Assembly: GCA_023954375.1 (NCBI GenBank)
Contig: JAMLIC010000073.1
Location: 1-39,019 of the forward strand
Direction of reading: 5' to 3'
DNA from: Planctomycetota bacterium
Lineage (GTDB): Bacteria > Planctomycetota > J058
Length of the DNA stretch: 39,019 nucleotides
Below, one piece after another: positions 18,101 through 23,044 of the stretch. The notes beneath the pieces were generated by a model that saw nothing but the letters and a program-made list of their open reading frames with translations, ran no database searches and was not told where the DNA came from. Each line of letters starts with the position of its first letter. The first letter of the stretch is position 1. The translations under genes were made by a program, and so were the position numbers.

Positions 18101-18111
18101 CCGCGCCGTAG
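12154..18111 (+). CDS. Giant secreted fibronectin type III repeat protein, 1985 aa
   Basis: Exported protein with a clear signal peptide (MRSLALLAP...APALAQ, cleavage about residue 23). Residues about 24-140 resemble a bacterial pre-peptidase C-terminal (PPC) beta-sandwich (DRDWFRFRVTAG, DVELDVYSP, GTWYARV). Then come 15 FN3 domains of about 90 residues, each with the pattern LTWTDxSxxExGFRIERR and YxYRVxAxxxGxS. They are arranged 5+5+4+1. The blocks are separated by three copies of a roughly 140-160 residue module that begins NGDFEAGDLRGW (about residues 607, 1236 and 1742) and ends in LDDLxLxGSAVP, probably a jelly-roll carbohydrate-binding-like fold (inference). No enzyme domain, TM anchor or sorting signal is seen at the C-terminus, which ends on an FN3. 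It is probably a surface, matrix or adhesion protein. The 3' end overlaps the convergent RT gene by 14 bp. Confidence 0.93.
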   Translation: MRSLALLAPVLLALALAAPALAQDDHSNVRSSAATLIDVDGALVPGEIEVRDDRDWFRFRVTAGVIYTVFTVAQPGMDVELDVYSPQGAHNGNGDKAGDGSAFLEFTAWTTGTWYARVTHGRRGTGRYAIGVAGHRLARPPRDLAAQATGATRVVLTWTDWSAPGSNEDGFEVERCVVGDAAYTTVVRLAANTTTYTDLSAVEGAAADYRVVSTTGTGRIASNLARVTTPPAAPTNLRGTAATTTQVDLTWTDVSTRETGYRLERQSSGTFSYTTIAHLPADATSYSDATAPANTQHHYRLYAVGPGGESAPATLSTTSIVVPAPIELYTRHVAPAHVELRWLDRSTNEDGFRIERRLHGTVDFSAVGTTPADLTRFVDTTTQPDTRYDYRVVAFAGPHDSPPTWTSTVQVGLPGPTDLLAAAAGPARVLLAWVDHAADEGGFRIERRIPPTWSWAGIGATAADVTVFEDTTAQPGTTYEYRVRAFRGAGHSPYCEGVILTIPATTPPATPRAPDGLRAVAGGPSLVGLTWRDRASDETGYRVERRPAGGGAFAQVALLPADAAAHTDDTASPGATYDYRVVALCPGGDAASGVVSVTTPRGGLLVNGDFEAGDLRGWTTFGVTPPAEARVAPFATVNGVVSSALELSGVGGGAAAGVRQTVVLAAGDVTVEARIALHAPQPNPTGGVATLLFDGAVVASRTFNGPLNGQLIRWTLRRALTGVAAGAHEVAVRWERQGSVDATTPRLHVDDVRLLGSAVPVAPGAPTGLRVVSSGPTGVELAWTDASSDEAGFRIERSPAGGVGFAEVGQVAANVTRFTDATPVAPGHVREYRVVAVGVGPDSAPSNVAATPAPAAPAAPTDLQATTAWLEVRLGWTDASLAETGFRIERRSPGGSFADVGLVAADTTSFTDAVPPGVDLEYRVVAVNDGGEGASSVVAVTTVATPPVPVAPDGLVATVVGPNRVDLAWNDRSTDEVGFRIERRLLLPALFPQSFEALATVAADVTTYSDPTAQAGSEYDYRVVALGAAGGSLPSDLARVRTTTLLHPIELQAPVVAPGWVEVTWRDRTTTETGFRIERRLGHHGPFTAIGAVGADVTRFVDRTAPAATDVFYQVVAETLGGESAPSSFVRVGTPAPPPPPPARSLRAVATAPFTVELAWTDHATDEAGYRVERRRADDGFQVVATLPPDATGYTDGGLTPDRTYEYRVRPFTAGGPAPAVETVAVTTPRAGVLVNGDFEAGDLRGWTVTAGARLEVRPHDVDGDGTATQALVVSEPPVSLAQTVELVQGDVDLELQAASSSRKGIVTLLLDGRVVDRVELDKLPGQDTRATLRGRVAVAAGLHEVRISVHDLRQWDTVYLDDLVLTGSAVPAPPPAPTALGITAGTATRIDLAWGAAAGATGYRVQRSILGDGFVELGRTAAGVTRFSDPTVQPGRVYQYRVLATSGAGHSPPSNVVQRSSLSRPAAPANLAASTTGAALVTLTWTDRSTSEVGFVIERRSSAGGAFALLGVVGPNVTSFLDAAALPLSDYDYRVLAFNDSGESAAATVSVTTGTPPPAPAPPMSFNATSAGAAGVLLTWTPGTDPDTGYRIVRDFEVLGVAPAGAASFVDATAEAGRDYGYLLYRVSAGGEVRRGEVRLRVGSRAPGPMTDLRADALAPDRVLLRWADAEREGGYLVERRTGGGAFEQVVALGPDATAWLDAMAAPGTTHEWRVTATSPHGDGAQAAVSATTPPAGVLFNGDFEAGDLRGWTRFGPPGARVETTFFDVDGDGRSSWALVVKEAGHGHQVGVAQEVRLADGALELEVWVDVTSGVNTDGGEVSLVFDGLVVGRHHFVSTSVHAPPQPTRLRATLPHVTAGTHEVRLMVQRGPGTASYTPWLYFDDLRLWGSAVPSRPAAPDALAAARASTGVRLTWVDRASDEVEFRIERSPPGGGAFVEVGRAPRDATSFVDVTAAAGTPYEYRVFATNEGGDSATAAVVTAP
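13972..14007 (+). repeat. 36-nt exact repeat, copy 1 (start of first NGDFEAGDLRGW module)
   Basis: Identical base for base to 15859-15894 and 17377-17412. It encodes NGDFEAGDLRGW, while the rest of the three modules has diverged widely. Confidence 0.9.
15859..15894 (+). repeat. 36-nt exact repeat, copy 2
   Basis: Second identical copy, at the junction between FN3 block two and the second spacer module. Confidence 0.9.
17377..17412 (+). repeat. 36-nt exact repeat, copy 3
   Basis: Third identical copy, opening the last spacer module before the single C-terminal FN3 domain. Confidence 0.9.
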
Positions 18112-19423
18112 TAGGCCACGCGATCCGCTCGAACAGCGCGCGCAGGCGCGCGCCGCGCGCGGGGTCGGTGTGCTCGAACCAGGCCACGCGCCCGCGCAGG
18201 TGGGCGCGGAGGTCGGGGTGCCCCTCGCGGTTCTCCGCCGCGGGGCCCCGGCGGGCGCAGTTCCACAGCGTCGCCTTGAGGCGGTCGAACTCGGCCCGCG
18301 ACGGCCGGGGCCGCGCGTTCACCACGAGCCCCGTGAGGCGCTGGCGCACGGACGGCGTCATCCAGCGGGTCTTCTCCGGGCGCAGGTCGAAGCCCTCGTC
18401 GAGGACGATCCGGTGCACGAGCACCCGGAAGCGGGCCGAGCCCCGCCGGAAGGCCTCGTCGCCCGAGAACGCCAGGTCGTCGGCGTAGCGGGTGTAGTCG
18501 GCGCCGACCTTCGCGGCGGCGGCGCTCAGGCGGACGTCGAGGCCGAGCGCGCACAGGTTGGCCAGCCAGGGCGAGGTCGGCGCGCCCTGAGGCAGGTGCG
18601 GGCGGCGCAGGGCGTCCTCGGCAGCGCGGTCGAGGTCCACGCCCTCGAGCGCGGCGAGCGGCGTCCTCGTCGTCACGAGGCCGGTGAGCAGGCCGGCCAC
18701 CGAGCGCGGGTAGCCCAGGCTCCGGAACAGCGCCGCGACGCGCCCGGCCGGCACGGAGGGGAAGAAGTCGCGCAGGTCGAGGCGCAGGACCAGCGCCTTG
18801 CCGGCGTGCGGCGCGGCGTGGGTCACGACCGAGCGCCCCGGCCGGAACCCGTGCGCGGCGTCGTGCGGCGGCACGTGCGCGAGGAGGCCGTGGAGGATCC
18901 GCCGCTGCAGGGCCTTGAGCGTGGCCTTGGGCGCCTCGAGCAGGCGCAGGCCGCCGCCGCGCTTCCGGATCCAGGTCCGGTGGTAGTGCTGGAGCGGGCC
19001 CTGGGGCGCGTGGACGAGCCAGGCCTTGCGGTCGGCGAACCAGTCGAGGTCCGTGAGCGCGAGCCCGAGCCAGCGCGCCAGGTCCGCGTCGGTGTCGAGC
19101 GACGGGACGGCGAAGCGGCGCTCGGCCCGCATGGCCGTGCGGTGGAGGAACAGGCGCCGCACCTCGAGCGGCCGGAGGCCCCGCGCGGCGCGGCGGTCGA
19201 GCGCCGCCCGGAGGCGCGCGTCGGCGGCGACGAAGGCCTCGAGCGCCTCCGGGTCGTGGTGCGGCGGGTCGAGGAACGCCTCGCGCGCGCGCCGCGCCAG
19301 GCCGGGCAGCCAGCCGAAGCGCTCGCCGAGCGCCTCGCGGGCCCGCGCGACCATCCTCTCCTGCAGCCAGTCGCCGGCGAGGAACGCCGCCGCCAGCCCG
19401 CGCGCGACCGCCTCGTGGCTCAT
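18098..19423 (-). CDS. Retron-type reverse transcriptase, 441 aa
   Basis: RNA-dependent DNA polymerase predicted to make msDNA from the RNA encoded directly upstream. RT blocks in order: WIRKRGGGLRLLEAPK (151-166); HGFRPGRSVVTHAAPH (191-206, the last part resembling the retron NAxxH motif with His for Asn); LRLDLRDFFPS (213-223); LPQGAPTSP (277-285); catalytic YADD (313-316); LTGLVVNARP (363-372, the VTG-type element); a C-terminal thumb with EHTDPARGARL. A helical N-terminal extension of about 130 residues has no recognised domain. From memory, the extension and the AAHGF...GRS and TRYADDL segments resemble the myxobacterial Mx162/Mx65/Sa163 retron RTs. There is no maturase, endonuclease or Cas1 domain. 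ATG 19423 lies 11 nt after the a2 repeat. The stop overlaps the convergent FN3 gene. Confidence 0.93.
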   Translation of the reverse strand: MSHEAVARGLAAAFLAGDWLQERMVARAREALGERFGWLPGLARRAREAFLDPPHHDPEALEAFVAADARLRAALDRRAARGLRPLEVRRLFLHRTAMRAERRFAVPSLDTDADLARWLGLALTDLDWFADRKAWLVHAPQGPLQHYHRTWIRKRGGGLRLLEAPKATLKALQRRILHGLLAHVPPHDAAHGFRPGRSVVTHAAPHAGKALVLRLDLRDFFPSVPAGRVAALFRSLGYPRSVAGLLTGLVTTRTPLAALEGVDLDRAAEDALRRPHLPQGAPTSPWLANLCALGLDVRLSAAAAKVGADYTRYADDLAFSGDEAFRRGSARFRVLVHRIVLDEGFDLRPEKTRWMTPSVRQRLTGLVVNARPRPSRAEFDRLKATLWNCARRGPAAENREGHPDLRAHLRGRVAWFEHTDPARGARLRALFERIAWPTTAR

Positions 19424-19434
19424 GAGGGCGCGGC

Positions 19435-19585
19435 GCTACGCCCCAACCTGTCCCGTCCGGCGTGGCCGGCCGTGCGACCCGTCGCACAGGGAGCCATGCG
19501 TCGACACGTGTTCGTCATGGTCAGGCCCCGGGGTGACCCCGGAGCGTCCGTCGTCCGAGGACCACGGACCGTCTTGGGGCGTAGC
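19435..19585 (-). ncRNA. Predicted retron msr-msd RNA
   Basis: On the RT-coding strand, GCTACGCCCCAA (19585-19574, a1) and TTGGGGCGTAGC (19446-19435, a2) form a perfect 12-bp inverted repeat flanking 127 nt. After a1 comes GAC, whose G at 19573 is a candidate branching guanosine. Then follow a stem-loop at 19569-19546 (GTCCGT/ACGGAC) and, immediately adjacent, a 9-bp stem with a UCA loop at 19545-19525; these are msr-like. An outer msd stem CCTGACC (19525-19519) / GGACAGG (19453-19447, one mismatch) abuts a2. It encloses an 8-bp stem with a CGGG loop (19489-19470) and CCGGC/GCCGG with a CAC loop (19469-19457). Order, size and the short gap to the RT start match known retrons. Exact msr/msd borders are inferred. 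Confidence 0.78.
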
Positions 19586-19612
19586 CACCGCGCGCTGAGT
19601 GTAACCTTGCGC

Positions 19613-20212
19613 TCAGGAGCGCGAGGCCCATCGACACATGCACTCGATGTTCTCGCGGATGACCTTCGACGCCGCGACCTCGGCGCCGGCCGTCATGGCC
19701 TTCCACTTGATGAACCCGACGTCGTCGCGGCGCGGGCATGAGCTCAACGCGTAGCCGACGAGCCCGGGGGCCACGAGCCAGGCGCCGTCGCTGTACTGGC
19801 TGCGCATGCCGACCTTGGGCGAGAGCGCGTTCGTCTCCGGCTCGAGCATCTCCCAGGCGGCCACCTCGAAGCCGCCGGGGGTGCCCGGGAGGCGGCGCAT
19901 GACGAGGTCGTGGTGCAGCTCGCCGAGCACCGGGATCTTGATCCGCTGGTAGAAGCGCACCTCGCCGGGCGGCGTGAAGCGGGCGTCGGGGATCGCGCGC
20001 GACTCGAGCACGTGGTCGACGTTGCCCACGTAGTTGCCCACGTCCATGACGCGCCCCAGGACCTTGGCCGGGTCGACGCCCGGCATGGGGAGGAGCACGA
20101 CCGCCTCCTCCGTGACCTTGCCCGGCACCGACCAGTGCCGGAAGGTGTAATCGCGCGCGCTGCTCGACACGTGCTTGACGACGCGGTCGACGAAGTCGCT
20201 GGCTCGGCTCAC
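19613..20212 (-). CDS. START/SRPBCC-like protein, 199 aa
   Basis: Probable small-molecule or lipid-binding protein with a START-like (SRPBCC) fold, judged from the alternation of strands and the C-terminal helix: VRFYQRIKIPVLGEL, DLVMRRLPGTPGGFEVAAWEML, GAWLVAPGLVGYALSS, then a helix ending ENIECMCRWASR. No catalytic residues can be named. GTG 20212 is chosen over longer open upstream sequence because GAGGGGGG lies about 4 nt before it and the upstream residues look non-coding. The gene sits just upstream of the retron RNA in the same direction, so transcription could read through into it. No retron effector family matches, so partnership with the RT is only a possibility. Confidence 0.6.
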   Translation of the reverse strand: MSRASDFVDRVVKHVSSSARDYTFRHWSVPGKVTEEAVVLLPMPGVDPAKVLGRVMDVGNYVGNVDHVLESRAIPDARFTPPGEVRFYQRIKIPVLGELHHDLVMRRLPGTPGGFEVAAWEMLEPETNALSPKVGMRSQYSDGAWLVAPGLVGYALSSCPRRDDVGFIKWKAMTAGAEVAASKVIRENIECMCRWASRS

Positions 20213-20375
20213 GACTGCCCCCCTCACCCGGACCCACGAGGACGATACGCGTCCGGGCGCCCGCTGCCCAGCGTGGTCCGTCCCTGTCGGTGGTGTTCGG
20301 TATGTTTTCGGCATGGACCACGCCGCGCCGGGACTCGGGCCGTCGCGGGGAGTATGCTCGAAGTCGGAGGCGCTC
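20213..20375. promoter_or_regulatory. Divergent intergenic region between the START-like and Uma2 genes
   Basis: These 163 bp separate two divergently read genes and contain one of the few AT-richer patches (about 20290-20310). TATGTT at 20301 is a possible -10 for the rightward gene; no convincing -35 was found. No palindrome was noticed. Confidence 0.3.
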
Positions 20376-20999
20376 ATGATCCGGTCGCGCGACGGCGTGC
20401 TGCACCTCGGGCCCCAGGACGAGGGGCTCGAGCTCGACCACGACGCGTTCGCCACGGCGGCCTGGGAGCCCGGCTACCGGTACGAGCTCGTGGCCGGGAG
20501 GTTGGCCGTGACCCCTGCCCCGAACCTGCCCAACGCGCGCGTCGAGCGGTGGTTCGACAAGCTGTTCCTGCGGTACGCCTTTGCTCATCCAGACCGCGTC
20601 GCCGAGGTGTTCGCCAAGGCTCGGGTGATCACGCGCGCGCTGGGCGCGGTCACCGACGTCGAGCCGGACGTGACGCTCTACCGGACCTTCCCCGCCGACC
20701 CGCGCCAGGCGAAGTGGCAGGACACGGCGCCGTTCCTCGTCGTCGAGGTCCTCTCGGAGTCGGATCCGGCGAAGGACCTCGTGCGCAACCGGCAGGTCTA
20801 CGGCCTGCTGCCCTCGATCGAGGAGTACTGGATCGTCGACCCGCGCGCGGAGCCGGCGCCGTCCATGCTCGTCCTCGCGCGCGCGCCGGACGGCGGCTGG
20901 CTCGAGCGGCCGGTCCCGCCGGGCGGGACCTACCGGACCGACCTGCTCCCCGACCTCGAGGTGGACCTGAGCCGGATCTTCCCGGGCGCAGCTCAGTAG
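20376..20999 (+). CDS. Uma2-family (DUF820-type) restriction-endonuclease-fold protein, 207 aa
   Basis: Member of the Uma2 family, PD-(D/E)XK-like predicted nucleases common in cyanobacteria, Planctomycetota and Myxococcota; their substrate is unknown. Visible family features: YELVAGRLAVTPAPN (about 40-54), DVEPDVTLY with the acidic pair (about 95), FLVVEVLSESDPAKD (the E-V-LS core), and YGLLPSIEEYWIVDP (about 150). The length fits the family. ATG 20376 follows GGAGG (20366-20370) by 5 nt, which favours it over in-frame upstream ATGs. The 3' end overlaps the remains of a convergent small gene by 7 bp. Confidence 0.88.
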   Translation: MIRSRDGVLHLGPQDEGLELDHDAFATAAWEPGYRYELVAGRLAVTPAPNLPNARVERWFDKLFLRYAFAHPDRVAEVFAKARVITRALGAVTDVEPDVTLYRTFPADPRQAKWQDTAPFLVVEVLSESDPAKDLVRNRQVYGLLPSIEEYWIVDPRAEPAPSMLVLARAPDGGWLERPVPPGGTYRTDLLPDLEVDLSRIFPGAAQ

Positions 21000-21207
21000 A
21001 TGCGGTAACCGACCAGGCGCCGCGCGTCGTCCTCCTCTCCAGGAACGCCGTCGCCTCGGCCTCGAAGCCGGCGAGCGTCCCTTGATCTTGAAGAAGAGCG
21101 CCCCGCCGGTCAGCGCCAGCGCCATGGCAGCCGCAGCACGCGACCACGATTTACTTCGCGGCCCCGCCGAGCGGCGGGGCCGCCTGCTCATCACCCAGCT
21201 GCTTCAC
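20993..21207 (-). pseudogene. Small membrane-protein gene, apparently broken by frameshifts
   Basis: GTG 21207 has an ideal ribosome site (GGAGG at 21218-21214, 6-nt spacing) but reads only 18 residues (MKQLGDEQAAPPLGGAAK) to TAA 21153-21151. In the other minus frames the sequence continues plausibly: KSWSRAAAAMALALTGGALF (a membrane helix) then FKIKG; next TLAGFEAEATAFL; finally EEDDARRLVGYRIY to a TGA at 20995-20993. Joining these needs one extra or two missing bases near 21153 and one missing base each near 21077 and 21038. Restored, it would be a protein of about 70 residues with one membrane helix. Assembly indels or genuine decay would both explain it. No family was recognised. The first short frame could instead be an independent leader-like ORF. 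Confidence 0.4.
21158..21183. terminator. 11-bp perfect GC hairpin in a convergent intergenic region
   Basis: GCGGCCCCGCC-GAGC-GGCGGGGCCGC forms an 11-bp stem with a 4-nt loop between the rightward Uma2 gene and the leftward PDZ gene. It has no T-tract on either side, so it would be an atypical bidirectional terminator. It also lies inside the possible small gene, where it encodes QAAPPLGGAA, so it may be coding sequence instead. Confidence 0.4.
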
Positions 21208-21235
21208 GGTCGTCCTCCCCCGAGCGGAGGCGCCG

Positions 21236-23044
21236 TCAGGAGCCGCCGGCCGCCGCCGCGAGCTCGACCTCGACCGTGCGCCGCGCGCCCGCGCGCTCGA
21301 CCTGGAGCGCGGCGCGCTCGCCCGGCTGCTTCTGGCGGAGCAGCCGGAGCCACGCGCGGACCGTCGGCACCTCCGCGCCGTCGAGGTCCACGAGCAGGTC
21401 GCCCGGCGCCAGGCCCGCCTTCGCCGCCGGCGAGTCGGCGTCGACGAGGCGGATCACCACGCCGCCGGCGGCCTGGTCGACGGCCACGCCCAGGTAGGGC
21501 GCGCCCTCGCGCAGGGGGCCGATCGGGCCGCGCGGCCGGGGGCCCAGGGTCAGCCGCAGGCGCAGGGGCTGCTCCCCGCGCAGGAGGTCGACCTCGACCT
21601 CGTGGCCGACCGCCCGCAGGGCGAGCACCTCGTGCAGGTCGGCCTCGCTCCTCACGGGCGCGCCGTCGACGGCCGTGACGACGTCCCCCTCCATGACCCC
21701 GGCGCGGGCGGCGCCGCTCTCCGTCTGGACGTAGGTGGCCCGCAGGCCGCGCGGCGTCGCGGCCGTGGCCAGGCCCGTGAACGGCAACGCGGGCGCCGCC
21801 TGGTCGGCGAGCCACGCGCGCCAGGCCGGCTCGGCGTCCGGGCCGACGACCTCGGCGAGCGCGGTCTCGAGCGGCGCGCCGGCGCCGACGCGCTCGTAGA
21901 AGGAGCCGAGCGCGCCGCGCGCGGTGAGGAAGTGGAGCAGGGTCCGGGCGGCGAGGCCGCGGCGGCGCGCGTCGGTCAGGAGCTCCGGGAGCGGCGGGGC
22001 GTCCTTCAGCGACTCGACGCGCGCGGCGAGCCGGGGCGCGAGGCGCTCGCCCTCGACCGTCGCCGCGGAGAGGAGGTCCGCGAGCCCCTCCTCCAGCCAG
22101 GCCGGGTGGGCGGCCTGCTGGCGCGCCTGCCGGTCGGCGGCGTGCAGCGCGCGAGACAGCTCGCGGCGGGCCTGCGGCGCGCGGGCGAAGGCGCCGAACG
22201 GCAGCGGGCCGAGCGTGAGCGCGTGCGTGGCCGGGTCGTAGGAGGTGTCCGCCGCGCCGCGGTCCTGCTCGGGCAGGAGGACGACGACGAGCGGCCCCTC
22301 GGGCGCCTTCGTGAACGGCTCGCGCCGGGCGGCGTCGACGAACGCCTCGACCTCGGCGCGGACCGCGGCGAACCCGGCGTCGTCGAGCGCGTGCAGCCAC
22401 ACGACCTGCCGCGCCTCGTCGCGGACCTCGCGGTAGTCGGCCGTGGCGCCGCGGGCGCGCAGGAGCCGCGCCTGCCGCGCCGGCGCCTTGCGCGCGGCGA
22501 GGCGCAGGAGGCCCGTGCGCTGGGCGAGGAGCTGCTTGAAGCCGGGCGCCTCGTGCACGGCCTTCAGCCGCTCGTCGGCCTTCAGGCGCTCGAGGTCGGC
22601 GAAGCCGGAGAGCACCGCCCGGCGCAGGGACGCGACCGCCTGGACCAGGTCGCCCTGGCGCGCGCGCAGGGCGCCGACCTCGACGTGGGCGAGCGGGTCG
22701 TCCGGGTCGACCTCGAGGAGCTCGGCGTAGGCGGCCAGGGCCTGGTCGCCCACGCCGCGCTGGGCCAGGCGCCGGGCCTTGAGGTGGAGGACGCGCACGC
22801 GCGCGAGGTCGAGCGGCGGCGCCTCCGGCGCGCGGGCCGCGGGCTGCGCCGCGCCCTCGATCGCCTCGATCGCGGCGCGCGGAACGACGAGGACGCCGTA
22901 GCGGGTGCGCAGGACGACCTCGTCGAGGGTCTCCTCGACGACCTCGCCCTCGAGGCGCTGGCCGTCCTTCGTGCGGATCGTGTCGGCGCGCGCGGCGGCG
23001 CCGAGCGTGAGGAGGAGGGCCAGGGCGGCGACGATCGGCTTCAT
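21236..23044 (-). CDS. Exported pseudo-peptidase with two PDZ domains, 602 aa
   Basis: Paralogue of the gene just upstream. Order: signal peptide (cleavage after ARA, about 20); a small beta domain DTIRTKDGQRLEGEVVEET...TRYGVLVVP (21-63); a TPR-like helical part (80-185); a peptidase-MA-like region. The zinc motif is lost there: the position matching HEFTH in the paralogue reads RELSR (294-298), although Glu in WLEEGLADL (about 319) remains. Two PDZ domains follow (about 405-480, with AGVMEGDVVTAVDG, and about 500-590, with AGLAPGDLLVDLDG). It is probably a periplasmic, non-catalytic binding or regulatory protein. ATG 23044 overlaps the upstream stop as TGATG, so it is translationally coupled and made with the paralogue. 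Confidence 0.87.
   Translation of the reverse strand: MKPIVAALALLLTLGAAARADTIRTKDGQRLEGEVVEETLDEVVLRTRYGVLVVPRAAIEAIEGAAQPAARAPEAPPLDLARVRVLHLKARRLAQRGVGDQALAAYAELLEVDPDDPLAHVEVGALRARQGDLVQAVASLRRAVLSGFADLERLKADERLKAVHEAPGFKQLLAQRTGLLRLAARKAPARQARLLRARGATADYREVRDEARQVVWLHALDDAGFAAVRAEVEAFVDAARREPFTKAPEGPLVVVLLPEQDRGAADTSYDPATHALTLGPLPFGAFARAPQARRELSRALHAADRQARQQAAHPAWLEEGLADLLSAATVEGERLAPRLAARVESLKDAPPLPELLTDARRRGLAARTLLHFLTARGALGSFYERVGAGAPLETALAEVVGPDAEPAWRAWLADQAAPALPFTGLATAATPRGLRATYVQTESGAARAGVMEGDVVTAVDGAPVRSEADLHEVLALRAVGHEVEVDLLRGEQPLRLRLTLGPRPRGPIGPLREGAPYLGVAVDQAAGGVVIRLVDADSPAAKAGLAPGDLLVDLDGAEVPTVRAWLRLLRQKQPGERAALQVERAGARRTVEVELAAAAGGS

Noticed and set aside
12154..18111. Tandem FN3 coding repeats as a CRISPR array or satellite DNA
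   Set aside because: The periodicity of about 270 bp is protein-level with in-frame divergence; no short direct repeats with unique spacers exist. No CRISPR array was seen anywhere in the window.
18098..19423. Group II intron, DGR or abortive-infection RT instead of a retron
   Set aside because: There is no maturase or endonuclease domain, no intron RNA domain V-like element, and no template/variable repeat pair was noticed. The upstream a1/a2 repeat and VTG-type motif fit a retron better.
19435..19585. The 12-bp inverted repeat as terminal repeats of a tiny insertion element
   Set aside because: No target-site duplication or transposase is present, and the repeat sits exactly where retron a1/a2 repeats belong.
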